Origin: Mucilaginibacter flavidus
Lineage (GTDB): Bacteria; Bacteroidota; Bacteroidia; Sphingobacteriales; Sphingobacteriaceae
Length of the DNA stretch: 64,000 bases
Direction: 5' to 3'
NCBI RefSeq assembly: GCF_024055575.1
Contig: NZ_JAMXOE010000025.1
Coordinates: 30,693-94,692 of the forward strand
Position numbers and translations under genes: made by a program. The notes below the pieces were generated by a model. The model saw nothing but the letters and a program-made list of their open reading frames with translations, ran no database searches and was not told the DNA's origin. Shown here piece by piece: positions 17,213-26,571 of this stretch. Positions within the stretch are counted from its first letter, which is position 1; each line of letters starts with the position of its first letter.

Positions 17213-20200
17213 TCATTCTATAATTATTTCATCCGCAAAAATATAAGACGGGCTACCCTTACTCTCATGCCACTCTGGCAACGGTCCATATTGTTTTGCT
17301 ATTACCTTAATATAACGTGCATTAGCATTTATCTGCCCGGTATAATCCTGAGTTTGTATGTTTAAATCTGCAACATCCACTTTTGTGTTAACAGTTGCAG
17401 CCAGCTTGTAGTTTACGTCATCGTCCGATAACCAGTACTCCACTTGTTTTGGGAACACAATCCACGCGCGGCTATCCTGCAGGGCGCCGAATGTTACCTG
17501 TTTTACGGGTTTAACTTGCTGCATATCGATTATGGCAACTACATCGTTACCCTGGTAGCCCTGCCAGTTACCCAGTCGCCAGTTGGCTTTGCCGCGGATT
17601 CCGTTGATTAACGTATTATCGCCCTGGTCGGCGTAGTTGGGCAGGTATTTGTTTACAAGGGTGAGCTTGATATCATCCCGGATTTTGGTAAAAGTACCGC
17701 TTACCACAAAGCTTGATTTACCGTTTTGAATGGCGATAGCTTTTATAGTTGTATTCACTGCAACATCCAAAGGCCCGGCATATGGTGTAGAGGAAGCTGT
17801 AGGAGCGGAGCCATCCGTCGTGCAGTAAATTTTAGCATCTTTTTCAGCAACCTTTATTTCAACTTTTATGGGTTGCTTAAATGTTTTCGATGGTGCTATA
17901 ATGTAAGGATTTGACAAGATGAGGCTGTCTGTAATCTTCGATGTCGGTTTTTCAAGGCTCGAAACGAATATATTGTTCGGCAGTTTACCGGTCAACACTT
18001 CAAAATCACCGCCCTTTGCAATATCTTCATAATTAAGGTAAAGCTTGTTATAGGCTGATTTATTCAGGTTCATGCCCTGCAAATAAATATTGCCCCGGCT
18101 TATGCTGCTGCCCGGATTGGTGATGGTGAATTTTTTACCGTTCTCCAGGTTAATTACGGCTTTATCAAACTGAGGCATTCCGATTTGAAATTGTTGCTGC
18201 CCCGGTGCGATATTATAAATCCCCAATGAGCTCATCACATACCAGGCCGACATTTGCCCGCAATCCTCGTTACCCGACAGTCCATCCGGTTTATCGCTAT
18301 ACTCTTCGCGCAAAATGCGGCTTACATATAATTGAGTTTTCTCAGGCGCATCGGTAAAATTATACAGGTAAGCCATGTGGTGGCTTGGCTCATTGCCGTG
18401 GGCATATTGACCAATCAAACCGCTTACATCATCCTGCTGGCGACCGCTTAGTTTCGAGTCGGTTGTGAACAGTTCATCCAGCTTGGTTTCAAAAGCCTGT
18501 TTCCCGCCCATGCGTGCTGCAAGCCCTTCAATATCGTGCGGTGCTAAAAACGAGTATTGCCACGAATTGCCTTCGGTATAGTTATTGTTTATCTCGGTAG
18601 GCTCAAACGGGGTATACCAGCCGCCGTTTGCACGCGCCTGCATAAATCCGTTTTGGTTGTTATAATTATTTTTCCAGTACTGCGCGCGTTTGATGAACTC
18701 GGTGTAGTCCTGTGGTTTGTTCAGCATTTTGGCCATTTGTGCAATGCACCAATCGTCAAAAGCATATTCCAGTGTTTTGGAGACAGACTCGGGCTCATCA
18801 TCAGATAATACCACACCATTGTTGCGGTACGAGTCCATCCCAAACTGGTTGCGGTTTACGGCAGCTTTCATCGCGGTAAAAGCTTCTTCGGCATTAAAAT
18901 CACGGATGCCTTTTGCATAAGCATCTACAATAACCGGGATGGAGTGGTTACCCACCATACAAAACGTTTCACTTGACGCCAGCGGCCAGATAGGCAGCAG
19001 CCCGCCTTGCTCGTACATCGCCAAAAACGATTTTATAAAATCAAGCGTTCGTTTGCGGTCGATTAAATTCATTAAAGGGTCTTCCGCGCGATAGGTATCC
19101 CATAACGAGAATACGGTATAATAGTTAAAGCCGTCGGCTTTGTGCACTTTCTGATCCATGCCGCGGTATTGCCCGTCAACATCACTGTAAACATTCGGGG
19201 CAAGCATGGCGTGGTAAAGCGCAGTGTAGAATATAACATGCTTTTGTTTGGCGTAATCAACGGGTTGCACTTTTTTAGGAGCACGACCGCGATAGTTGCC
19301 GTTGCGGCTGTTGTAGCCTGCGTTCGGATCCTGCGTGTTTTGAGGCATTTGTTGTGCCGACGCATCCGGCCCGCCGCCCTCAACCTCTATTTTTGCCAGT
19401 TGATCTACCCATAATGCCTTCGCATCGCGCTGCACTTTTTTAAAGTCGAAATCGGGAACTTCGGTATCCAGGTTTTTTAAAGCGCCATCAGCGCTTACTG
19501 ATGATATCCCTACTTTTGAAATTACTTCGCCGGGATTATCAAAACGGATATACATTTTTATGTTTTTGCCCTGCAACTTATTTTTGCCTTGCTGCAGCTG
19601 GTCGTCGCTGGCTATTCCATAAGTTTTAAACGGCCTGGAGAACTTGGCATAAAAGTAAAGCGACTGGTCAGTAGCCCATGAGCTCGAACGGCGGAACCCA
19701 CGGATCTCATGGTCATTAACCACCTCGATCCACGAATCAAGCACTATATCCCGGTGTTGTAAATCGATAATAATATTGGCTTCTTTAGTGCCTGGGAAGT
19801 TATAACGGTGCACGCCCACACGGGTACTTGCCGTAAGCTCTACATCTATATCGTATTTATCTAAATGTGTTTTGTAGTAGCCGGGACTTGCCACCTCATT
19901 TTTCTTTTGAAAGGCCGACATGTAATCCGTGTTTTTAAGTTGCGGATCGCCGGTAGTTGGCATAAACAGCACATCGCAGTAATCGGCAATGCCGGTACCG
20001 CTTAAATGCGTATGCGAAAAGCCATATACTGTGGTGTCACTATAATAATAACCCGAACAGCCATCCCAGCCTGTCAGTCGTGTATCCGGACTAAGCTGCA
20101 CCATTCCAAATGGGACAACTGCGCCGGGATAGGTATGCCCATGCCCGCCTGTGCCGATAAATGGGTTAACGTATTTGGTGAAATCTTTCTTTTTTTGAGC

Positions 20201-20266
20201 GAATGCCGAAAGAACCAGAATTGAAACAAAACAAAACGAAAGTATACTGCGCGATAAAATCTTCAT
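17213..20266 (-). CDS. GH92 family alpha-mannosidase, exported, with C-terminal accessory domains
   Basis: The 1017-residue protein has a signal peptide (about 1-23, ending AFAQ). It opens with the GH92 signature (KYVNPFIGTGGHGHTYPGAVVPFGMVQLSPDT) and keeps the later family blocks EGNSWQYSFLAPHD (general-acid Glu region) and GNEDCGQMSAWYVMSSLGIY (the acidic pair used as general base). GH92 enzymes are calcium-dependent exo-alpha-mannosidases acting on N-glycan or yeast-mannan linkages in the periplasm or at the surface. After about residue 730 come a chitobiase C-terminal-like segment (KIYCTTDGSAPT) and a discoidin-like segment near 890-1010, probably carbohydrate binding. No SusC/SusD pair is adjacent. 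Confidence 0.95.
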   Translation of the reverse strand: MKILSRSILSFCFVSILVLSAFAQKKKDFTKYVNPFIGTGGHGHTYPGAVVPFGMVQLSPDTRLTGWDGCSGYYYSDTTVYGFSHTHLSGTGIADYCDVLFMPTTGDPQLKNTDYMSAFQKKNEVASPGYYKTHLDKYDIDVELTASTRVGVHRYNFPGTKEANIIIDLQHRDIVLDSWIEVVNDHEIRGFRRSSSWATDQSLYFYAKFSRPFKTYGIASDDQLQQGKNKLQGKNIKMYIRFDNPGEVISKVGISSVSADGALKNLDTEVPDFDFKKVQRDAKALWVDQLAKIEVEGGGPDASAQQMPQNTQDPNAGYNSRNGNYRGRAPKKVQPVDYAKQKHVIFYTALYHAMLAPNVYSDVDGQYRGMDQKVHKADGFNYYTVFSLWDTYRAEDPLMNLIDRKRTLDFIKSFLAMYEQGGLLPIWPLASSETFCMVGNHSIPVIVDAYAKGIRDFNAEEAFTAMKAAVNRNQFGMDSYRNNGVVLSDDEPESVSKTLEYAFDDWCIAQMAKMLNKPQDYTEFIKRAQYWKNNYNNQNGFMQARANGGWYTPFEPTEINNNYTEGNSWQYSFLAPHDIEGLAARMGGKQAFETKLDELFTTDSKLSGRQQDDVSGLIGQYAHGNEPSHHMAYLYNFTDAPEKTQLYVSRILREEYSDKPDGLSGNEDCGQMSAWYVMSSLGIYNIAPGQQQFQIGMPQFDKAVINLENGKKFTITNPGSSISRGNIYLQGMNLNKSAYNKLYLNYEDIAKGGDFEVLTGKLPNNIFVSSLEKPTSKITDSLILSNPYIIAPSKTFKQPIKVEIKVAEKDAKIYCTTDGSAPTASSTPYAGPLDVAVNTTIKAIAIQNGKSSFVVSGTFTKIRDDIKLTLVNKYLPNYADQGDNTLINGIRGKANWRLGNWQGYQGNDVVAIIDMQQVKPVKQVTFGALQDSRAWIVFPKQVEYWLSDDDVNYKLAATVNTKVDVADLNIQTQDYTGQINANARYIKVIAKQYGPLPEWHESKGSPSYIFADEIIIE

Positions 20267-20360
20267 TGAATTAGCGGATGATTTAATGTTGGTAAAAATA
20301 GATTAAATTATTTGTACGGGGATTTACAGCATACAAAAGAATTGTATGTAACAGGAATTT

Positions 20361-20400
20361 AACGCTTTTTAACGGTTTTTAACGTCTTTTAGCTTTTGCG
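20361..20400. promoter_or_regulatory. Helically phased 10-bp direct repeats
   Basis: AACGCTTTTT, AACGGTTTTT and AACGTCTTTT run head to tail at exactly one helical turn (20361, 20371, 20381), followed by a weaker fourth unit AGCTTTTGCG. They lie in the 180-base divergent spacer between the GH92 and TlpA-like genes, 95 and 47 bases from the two starts. The arrangement suggests cooperative binding of a regulator to one DNA face. GGTAT-N7-ATACC (20405-20421) follows directly. Confidence 0.5.
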
Positions 20401-20446
20401 TTCGGTATTTTGTTTATACCATTGAAAAAATAAAATCCGAGCCTAA

Positions 20447-21625
20447 ATGCCTGTCAACATATGTAAATTCAAAGCGCTTTTTTTAGTTTCATTATTTTTT
20501 CCAGGCGCGTTGTTTGCGCAAAAAACCTTCAATGTCACGATTGAATTAGATAGTAGCATTAATCCGAAAAAAGTTCATTATCAATACGATAATGGGAAAA
20601 GTACAATATTTGTACCTGATACCTTTGGTAACAACCGAACCATCGTATTACGTGGTGCGTATTATTCGCCATACACAGCGCTTAATGTAAATTACAGCGA
20701 TTCCGCCAAGAACTACTTTGGCAATGACTTCTTTTTAACTGATACGCCTGCCAAAATTGACTTTTACTTTAAGCCAAATATGGACGGTTCGTTAGACTAT
20801 TCACATGTTGAAAACGCTGTGAGGGTTTATGATACAGTTGATAATAAAATATTGCTCGACCTTTGGGCTTTCACAAAAAAGGAAGGTATAGCACTGGGTG
20901 CTTTTTTTAACCAGAACAAGGGGGCACTTGGCCGCAACGACTCAATTAAACGGGAGTTTGTCAAACTGTACAAAGCCCGGGTTAAACGCGCCATGTTATT
21001 TTTGCAGAACTATCCAGGCGATTACTTTTCATTTTGGTATTTCCGTAACCAGTTGGTGCAGTTACCTAACGGATATCTGAACCGGGATACTGCTTTTCTA
21101 AAAGAACAATTGACTTATTTTAATACGATTTTTCCGGCAAAATTTACTAAAAGTATTGAGGGACAAAATTTGAAGGAGATATTCGATGCCGTCCTAAGCC
21201 CCGTAAAAACGGGCGAAATGGCCCCAGCATTCTCTTTAATTGATGTTGACGGAAGAAAAATTGATTTGACAGCGCTGAAAGGTAAATATGTACTGCTTGA
21301 TTTTTGGGCTACCTGGTGCGGTCCATGCATGGCCGAAATTCCCTTCATAAAGGAGATAAGGAAAAAATATCCTGCAGATAAACTGGTAATTATCGGGATG
21401 AGCCAAGACAAAAACAAGAAAGCCTTTGCCGATGCGATAAAAAAAGAGGGAATGAACTGGCTACACTTTTTTGACAGTGAAGGCGATATTAGCAGGCTTT
21501 ATGGCGTGAATTATTTCCCAACGCTGATATTAATTAACCCTATTGGAAAGATAATTTACCTGAGTGATGGAAAACTGGAGGATAAAGATGCTTTGCGGCC
21601 GGTATTGACACGATTCCTAGATTAA
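20447..21625 (+). CDS. TlpA-like thioredoxin-fold protein, exported
   Basis: The 392-residue protein has a signal peptide (about 1-24, ending ALFAQ), a Bacteroidota-type N-terminal region of about 230 residues with beta-strand and helical parts, and a C-terminal TlpA/ResA-like thioredoxin domain from about residue 255 (GEMAPAFSLIDVDGRKIDLTALKGKYVLLDFWATWCGPC). The redox pair is Cys291 and Cys294, with a cis-proline loop NYFPTLILI. Such proteins reduce or exchange disulfides in the periplasm. It diverges from the GH92 gene across the phased repeats at 20361. A 22-bp hairpin begins inside its stop codon region. Confidence 0.88.
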   Translation: MPVNICKFKALFLVSLFFPGALFAQKTFNVTIELDSSINPKKVHYQYDNGKSTIFVPDTFGNNRTIVLRGAYYSPYTALNVNYSDSAKNYFGNDFFLTDTPAKIDFYFKPNMDGSLDYSHVENAVRVYDTVDNKILLDLWAFTKKEGIALGAFFNQNKGALGRNDSIKREFVKLYKARVKRAMLFLQNYPGDYFSFWYFRNQLVQLPNGYLNRDTAFLKEQLTYFNTIFPAKFTKSIEGQNLKEIFDAVLSPVKTGEMAPAFSLIDVDGRKIDLTALKGKYVLLDFWATWCGPCMAEIPFIKEIRKKYPADKLVIIGMSQDKNKKAFADAIKKEGMNWLHFFDSEGDISRLYGVNYFPTLILINPIGKIIYLSDGKLEDKDALRPVLTRFLD

Positions 21626-21679
21626 AAGGATTTGCAGGATTCAGCTCCATCGAGGGTAATCCTGCAAATCCTTTTAATC
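21620..21679. terminator. Long hairpin made of AATC-type repeat words
   Basis: The arms 21620-21641 and 21658-21679 are perfectly complementary over 22 bp, with a 16-base loop. The right arm reads AATCCTGCAAATCCTTTTAA, a member of the AATC repeat family seen again at 21731, 54477 and 54965. It overlaps the stop codon of the thioredoxin gene and has T-runs in both orientations, so it can serve as a bidirectional terminator between convergent genes. Confidence 0.75.
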
Positions 21680-21730
21680 GCTAAAGCGTGTTATTGATTT
21701 TATTTACAGGATAATATTTCAATTGAAGGC

Positions 21731-21771
21731 AATCCTGAAAATCCTGTTAATCGCTAAATCGTGTCTAATCC
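21731..21771. repeat. AATC iterated-word repeat
   Basis: AATCCTGA-AAATCCTGTT-AATCGCT-AAATCGTGTCT-AATCCCT: five AATC words at 7-11 nt spacing. It ends at the 3' boundary of the nitrilase-family gene, as do the copies at 54477 and 54965 with their own neighbours. Confidence 0.65.
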
Positions 21772-22557
21772 CTAAATCTCAGTCTTTATTTCAAACTTAT
21801 CCATATCCTTCAAAAAAGGCAGTGCACGGCGTGTTTTCTTCACTTCCTCAGCAATAATGGTAAATGTGTACATATCCTCTTCGTCGCGTTTGTAATAAAC
21901 CACATTGCCATTCGGGTCAATACAGGTAGAATCGCCGGAGTGGTAAACTTCATTTCCATCGTGACCTACACGGTTAACGGCTATAACATAAGCCTGGTTC
22001 TCGATAGCGCGGGCGGGGATCAGCGCACGCCAGTGCGCAATGCGGCGTTCGGGCCAGTTGGCCACGATCAGCAGTAAATCATATTCGGCGTCAACATTGC
22101 GCAGCCATACCGGGAAACGCAGGTCGTAGCATATCATGGGGCAAACATTCCAGCCGTTAAGTTCAACTATTAACTTTTTGGTGCCGGGGGTATAGGTTTG
22201 GTGTTCTTTGCCAAGCGCAAACAGGTGGCGCTTATCGTAGCATTCATAGGTGCCATCGGCGCGCATCCATATTAAGCGGTTATAAAACTTGTTTTCATCC
22301 TTTATAATAATGCTGCCGGTTATCACGCATTCATATTTGGCTGCAATTTTTTGCATCCACTTCATGGTTTTACCGCCCATTGGCTCGGCCAGCTTTTCGG
22401 CTTCCATGCTGAACCCGGTGTTAAACATTTCGGGTAAAATTATCAGGTTTGTTTTTTCGCGGATATTGGAAAGTTTCAGTTCAATATTCTGCAGGTTCCT
22501 GTCAATATTTTCCCAATATAAGTATCCCTGGAAGACCGTAATTTTTAAATTATCCAT
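21772..22557 (-). CDS. Nitrilase-superfamily amidase, omega-amidase (YafV/Nit2)-like
   Basis: The 261-residue protein has the complete catalytic set of the nitrilase superfamily: Glu43 (LPEMFNTGF), Lys109 (YDKRHLF) and Cys143 (MICYDLRFP). The length and the blocks NTGFSM, GKEHQTYTPG and WPERRIAHWRALIPARAIENQAYVIAVNRVG fit omega-amidases, which hydrolyse alpha-ketoglutaramate or alpha-ketosuccinamate in transaminase salvage. It is cytosolic, without signal peptide. The yajQ gene lies upstream on the same strand across a 171-base spacer with a TTCATAG repeat, so co-transcription is uncertain. Confidence 0.9.
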   Translation of the reverse strand: MDNLKITVFQGYLYWENIDRNLQNIELKLSNIREKTNLIILPEMFNTGFSMEAEKLAEPMGGKTMKWMQKIAAKYECVITGSIIIKDENKFYNRLIWMRADGTYECYDKRHLFALGKEHQTYTPGTKKLIVELNGWNVCPMICYDLRFPVWLRNVDAEYDLLLIVANWPERRIAHWRALIPARAIENQAYVIAVNRVGHDGNEVYHSGDSTCIDPNGNVVYYKRDEEDMYTFTIIAEEVKKTRRALPFLKDMDKFEIKTEI

Positions 22558-22567
22558 TTCGTGCGCA

Positions 22568-22596
22568 GTTCATAGTTGATGGTTCATAGTTCATAG
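22568..22596. repeat. TTCATAG heptad repeat, copy 1
   Basis: GTTCATA-GTTGATG-GTTCATA-GTTCATA-G: four 7-nt words in a row. The same words recur at 23266 and 33277. It lies 11 bases upstream of the nitrilase-family start. Confidence 0.8.
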
Positions 22597-22728
22597 CAAC
22601 ATGGCCTAAAACATTGGCATCAACCCGGTAAACAATTAAACAATAACAAGTAAATCTATCCTTATAAGCAAAAGTTTTATCAGAACCGGCCAATTAGCTA
22701 TTTAACAATAAACGAAATCCGAAATTCC

Positions 22729-23223
22729 TCAATCCCGCATATTAATGTACTGCAAGGGCTGGCCAAAGTCATCCTTGCGACAAAGGGCTATAACAGCTTG
22801 TAAATCATCAATTTTTTTGGCTTGAACGCGTACCTGGTCGTCCATAATTGAGGCTTGCACCTTCAGTCCGCTATCTTTTATCTTTTTAACAACTTTTTTT
22901 GCCGCTTCTTTATCAAGTCCTTCCTTGATTTTTATCTCTTTACGTATCATGTTTCCCGAGGCGGATTGCACGTTGCCGTCTAAATCCAAAGCTTTAGGGT
23001 CCAGGTTTTGTTTTACCATACGGCTTATAATAGCATCGCTGATAGCCTTTAACCGCATATCATTTTCCGTAACCACGGTTATCACGTTGGTTTTTTTATC
23101 AAGGTCGATAGTGCTTTTGGAATCGTTAAAATCATAACGGTTCAAAATCTCTTTTTTTGCGATGTTAATGGCATTATCAAGCGTTTGGCCATCTATTTTG
23201 CTTACAATATCGAAGGTTGGCAT
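22729..23223 (-). CDS. yajQ: YajQ family nucleotide-binding protein
   Basis: The 164-residue protein matches YajQ over its whole length: MPTFDIVSKID at the start, ILNRYDFNDSKSTIDL, the central KEGLDKEAAKKVVKKIKDSGLKVQASI and the C-terminal QVRVQAKKIDDLQAVI. YajQ proteins have two RRM-like folds and bind RNA or nucleotides; some members bind cyclic di-GMP and act with transcription factors. The role here is not fixed by context. It is divergent from ppk1 across a 286-base spacer that contains a long inverted TTCATAG repeat. Confidence 0.95.
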   Translation of the reverse strand: MPTFDIVSKIDGQTLDNAINIAKKEILNRYDFNDSKSTIDLDKKTNVITVVTENDMRLKAISDAIISRMVKQNLDPKALDLDGNVQSASGNMIRKEIKIKEGLDKEAAKKVVKKIKDSGLKVQASIMDDQVRVQAKKIDDLQAVIALCRKDDFGQPLQYINMRD

Positions 23224-23265
23224 AATTCAAGGTAAATTTGGTGTGGGACAAAAATAGTGAATTTT

Positions 23266-23403
23266 AGTTCATAGTTGATGGTTCATAGTTCATAGCCGAT
23301 GCAAAGACATTCATAGTTGATAGTTCATAGCTGCTGCAATTTTGCCGATAGGCCTGTACTTGCTGTCTTTTTACCATTAACTATGAACCATCAACTATGA
23401 ACT
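23266..23403. repeat. TTCATAG heptad repeat, copy 2, with a 25-bp inverted partner
   Basis: The left block 23266-23295 is built of GTTCATA/GTTGATG/GTTCATA words. A second direct copy lies at 23310-23330, and the inverted partner at 23379-23403 matches the first 25 bases exactly. The transcript would form a 25-bp stem around an 88-base loop. It fills the divergent promoter space between yajQ and ppk1. Confidence 0.88.
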
Positions 23404-23509
23404 GGATGAACTAAATAATAAAAACACATTAACATACCAATGAGTTAATATTAAGTTAACATTTAAATAAGCAGATTTGTAACCAAGGCCGGGGCCGCTC
23501 CCTTTTTAT

Positions 23510-25558
23510 ATGGATATTAAGCACATACCTTTAATTAATCGTGAAATTAGCTGGTTATACTTTAACGACCGCGTTCTGCAGGAAGCCGCCGACCCCTCTG
23601 TTCCGCTGATTGACCGGATAAAGTTTCTCGCTATCTTTTCATCAAACCTTGATGAATTTTACCGCGTCAGGGTCGCAACACTAAGTCGCCTTGCCAATTT
23701 GAATGAAAAAGCTAAGGAAATTTTAGGTTATAACCCCAAGAAAGTCCTTAACCAGATAAAGAATATCGTAGTAAGGCAGGAGCGCAAGTTTAACAACCTA
23801 TACGAGAATATTATTGTAAAACAGCTTGCCGAAGAAAAGATATTTATATTGAACGACAAGCAACTCAACGTAAGCCGCGGCGAGTTTGTGAAGCGTTATT
23901 TCAGGGAAAGCTTGCTGGCAACGCTGGTTCCTATCATGCTCGATGAAAGCCTGCCGCTTCCCGAACTGCGCGACAGGGCGATTTACTTTTTTGTAAAGCT
24001 TACCAAAAATAAAAAATCGAGGCTGGCGCTTATTGAGTTCCCGGATAGCTTGCCCCGTTTTATAGTACTTCCGGAGACTAATAACTTGAAATTTATCATC
24101 TTACTCGATGATATTATCAGGTATAGCCTTGAGGATATCTTCTTCATATTTGAACATGATTCGGTCGAGGCTTACTCCATCCAGCTTACCCGCGATGCAG
24201 AACTTGATCTGGATAAAGAGGTAAGCGAAAAATTTATCGATTCGCTTTCAAAAAGCCTGCAAAAGCGTAAAAAGGGCAAACCGATGCGTTTGTTGTACGA
24301 TTCGGAAATGCCGCTGGATATGCTGAAGTACCTGGTAAACAAAATGGGGCTGAGCGGCGAAAGCCTCATTCCCGGTAACAGGTATCATAACTTTAAAAAT
24401 TTTATTGCATTCCCTAACGTGGGCAGGCCTGAACTGGAGTACGAAAAAACTGTCGCTTTGCCTGTTGATGGCCTGTCGTTTGGTAAGAGCCTGATGGGCA
24501 TGATCGCTAAGAAAGACTACCTGATCAGTACACCTTATCAGTCATATGATTACGTGATCCATTTTTTGCGCGAGGCGGCTATCGACCCAAAGGTAAAAGA
24601 GATCAGTATTGCCGTTTATCGCCTTGCCGAAAATTCGCGCATAATGCATGCGCTGATGAGCGCCGCCAAGAATGGTAAAAAGGTAACCTGCCTGGTTGAG
24701 CTTAGGGCCAGGTTTGATGAACAAAACAATATATCCTGGAGCCGCAGGCTGGAAGAAGAGGGCGTTAATGTGCTTTACGGCATAGAGGGCTACAAAGTAC
24801 ACTCGAAAATTTGCCTGGTGATGCGGTTAGAAAAGGAAAAACCAGCTTATTACGCCTGCTTGTCAACAGGGAACTTTAACGAGAAAACTGCCCGAATGTA
24901 TGCCGACCATACCTTGCTTACTGCCAATAAAAAAATAACCGCCGACCTCGTAAATGTTTTTAAGGCATTGGGCAAGGGAGTGTTACCCAAAGGACTGAAA
25001 AGCCTTATCGTATCTCCGATTGACGCGCGGCCTGCAATTTATAAGCTGATTGACAATGAGATAAAGAACGCTAAGGCTGGCAAAAAGGCTTACATGATAT
25101 TGAAGATGAATAGCCTTGCTGACGAGCAATTGATAGCCAAGCTATACCAGGCCAACAATAGCGGGGTTAAAATAACGCTTATAATAAGGGGAATGTGCTG
25201 CCTGATAGCGGGCATGAAGGGCTATAGCGAAAATATAGAGGTATTAAGTATAGTCGATAAATACCTGGAGCACGCGCGTGTGCATATTTATTGCAACGGC
25301 GGCAATGAGCTTATTTACCTAACATCGGCCGATTTTATGACTCGCAATATCGACACCCGGGTTGAGGTTGGCTTCCCGATATACGACGAGCACTTAAAGA
25401 AAGAGGTGCGGGATATTATTGACTTGCAACTAGAGGATAACACCAAATCGCGCGAGATAAATAGCCACAACACTAATAAATATCACAAAACAAAGTCAGA
25501 CCACCCTCAACGGGCACAGGTCGACATTTATAATTATTTGAAATATAAAGTACAATAA
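23510..25558 (+). CDS. ppk1: Polyphosphate kinase 1
   Basis: The 682-residue protein matches PPK1: N-terminal NREISWLYFNDRVLQEA, SSNLDEFYRVRV, and the two catalytic PLD-like domains. His431 in YKVHSKICLV corresponds to the phosphorylated histidine of E. coli PPK1, and His592 in RVHIYCNGG to the second active-site histidine. It makes inorganic polyphosphate from ATP reversibly. The ATG at 23510 gives the standard N-terminus. The exopolyphosphatase-type gene starts 3 nt after its stop, so synthesis and degradation are encoded in one operon. Confidence 0.97.
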   Translation: MDIKHIPLINREISWLYFNDRVLQEAADPSVPLIDRIKFLAIFSSNLDEFYRVRVATLSRLANLNEKAKEILGYNPKKVLNQIKNIVVRQERKFNNLYENIIVKQLAEEKIFILNDKQLNVSRGEFVKRYFRESLLATLVPIMLDESLPLPELRDRAIYFFVKLTKNKKSRLALIEFPDSLPRFIVLPETNNLKFIILLDDIIRYSLEDIFFIFEHDSVEAYSIQLTRDAELDLDKEVSEKFIDSLSKSLQKRKKGKPMRLLYDSEMPLDMLKYLVNKMGLSGESLIPGNRYHNFKNFIAFPNVGRPELEYEKTVALPVDGLSFGKSLMGMIAKKDYLISTPYQSYDYVIHFLREAAIDPKVKEISIAVYRLAENSRIMHALMSAAKNGKKVTCLVELRARFDEQNNISWSRRLEEEGVNVLYGIEGYKVHSKICLVMRLEKEKPAYYACLSTGNFNEKTARMYADHTLLTANKKITADLVNVFKALGKGVLPKGLKSLIVSPIDARPAIYKLIDNEIKNAKAGKKAYMILKMNSLADEQLIAKLYQANNSGVKITLIIRGMCCLIAGMKGYSENIEVLSIVDKYLEHARVHIYCNGGNELIYLTSADFMTRNIDTRVEVGFPIYDEHLKKEVRDIIDLQLEDNTKSREINSHNTNKYHKTKSDHPQRAQVDIYNYLKYKVQ

Positions 25559-25561
25559 AAA

Positions 25562-26449
25562 TTGAGATACGCCGCGATAGATATAGGTTCGAACGCAGTC
25601 AGGCTACTGATTGCTGACATCATTGAAAACAATGGTTCTGTTTCCTTTAAAAAAAATACACTTATTCGGGTTCCGTTGAGGTTGGGTGATGATGCCTTTT
25701 TGGATCATAAATTATCCGACAAAAAAACGGCCGACCTCATTAAAACCATGCAGGCTTTCAGTAAATTAATGGAAGTTTATAAAGTGGTTGATTATATGGG
25801 TTATGCTACTTCGGCAATGCGCGAGGCGAATAATGGGGGAGAGATAGCTAAACAAATAAAAACAGAGGCCGGGCTGGATATTGAAATAGTGCATGGACAA
25901 AAAGAGGCGGGGATGATTTACGCCAGTCATGCTGAACAAACTATAGATAAAAGTAAAAACTACCTTTATATTGATGTAGGCGGCGGCAGCACGGAATTGT
26001 CGTTTTTTTCGTCTGGCGAAATGTGGGCTTCACAGTCGTTTAATATCGGCACCATCCGCATGCTCGATAACCAGGATACCGAAGAAAACTGGAACGATAT
26101 GAAGGATTTTATTCGCGAAAATACAAAGCAATTTAAAGTGATATCGGGTATTGGTACCGGCGGAAACATCAATAAGCTATATAAACTGTCGGAAGAAAAA
26201 GATAAAGCGCCTTTAACTTTTGGTAAATTAAAAGCCCTGTACAGTTATTTAACTTCCTTTTCGCTTAAAGACAGGATAAATGTGCTGGGTTTAAACCAGG
26301 ACCGTGCCGATGTAATTATACCTGCCTGCGAGATTTATATGACCGTTATGAAGTGGGCGAATATTAAAAATATATATGTGCCCACTGTTGGTTTGGTTGA
26401 TGGTGTTATTCAAACACTTATTGAAAAAAACTTTCCAAAGGCCGGTTAA
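25562..26449 (+). CDS. ppx: Ppx/GppA family phosphatase (exopolyphosphatase)
   Basis: The 295-residue protein starts RYAAIDIGSNAVRLLIADI, the first phosphate-binding motif of the ASKHA fold, and has LYIDVGGGSTELSFF as the second. It is the short, two-domain form of the family. It removes terminal phosphate from polyphosphate or pppGpp. The start is TTG at 25562, 3 nt after the ppk1 stop; no ATG is available that keeps the first motif. Tight spacing with ppk1 suggests translational coupling. The transcript probably ends at the hairpin near 26541. Confidence 0.93.
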   Translation: MRYAAIDIGSNAVRLLIADIIENNGSVSFKKNTLIRVPLRLGDDAFLDHKLSDKKTADLIKTMQAFSKLMEVYKVVDYMGYATSAMREANNGGEIAKQIKTEAGLDIEIVHGQKEAGMIYASHAEQTIDKSKNYLYIDVGGGSTELSFFSSGEMWASQSFNIGTIRMLDNQDTEENWNDMKDFIRENTKQFKVISGIGTGGNINKLYKLSEEKDKAPLTFGKLKALYSYLTSFSLKDRINVLGLNQDRADVIIPACEIYMTVMKWANIKNIYVPTVGLVDGVIQTLIEKNFPKAG

Positions 26450-26491
26450 ATTTATTTTAAGAAATTATTTAAAAATTAAAAAACTTATTAT

Positions 26492-26571
26492 TACTTTTGT
26501 AGTGCCCTCTCAAAGGGCATGTTTTTCATAGGTAGATGTAGGGTCGAGTATTTATATTCGACCCTTTTTTT
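26492..26571 (+). ncRNA. Candidate small transcript between ppx and ubiX
   Basis: A perfect -7 box TACTTTTG (26492-26499) is followed by a 6-bp hairpin TGCCCT/AGGGCA (26503-26519) and then by a terminator: GGGTCGAGTA (26541-26550), loop TTTA, TATTCGACCC (26555-26564) and seven T. A transcript of about 65 nt would have a 5' stem and a 3' terminator. A second -7 box TAGATTTG (26587-26594) lies behind it, 7 nt before the ubiX ATG, so ubiX need not depend on this unit. No -33 TTTG is visible. It could equally be only the ppx terminator. Confidence 0.45.
26541..26571 (+). terminator. Intrinsic terminator between ppx and ubiX
   Basis: A 10-bp stem with one G-U pair, a 4-nt loop TTTA and a run of seven T. 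It ends the ppk1-ppx transcript and/or the candidate small RNA. Confidence 0.88.
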
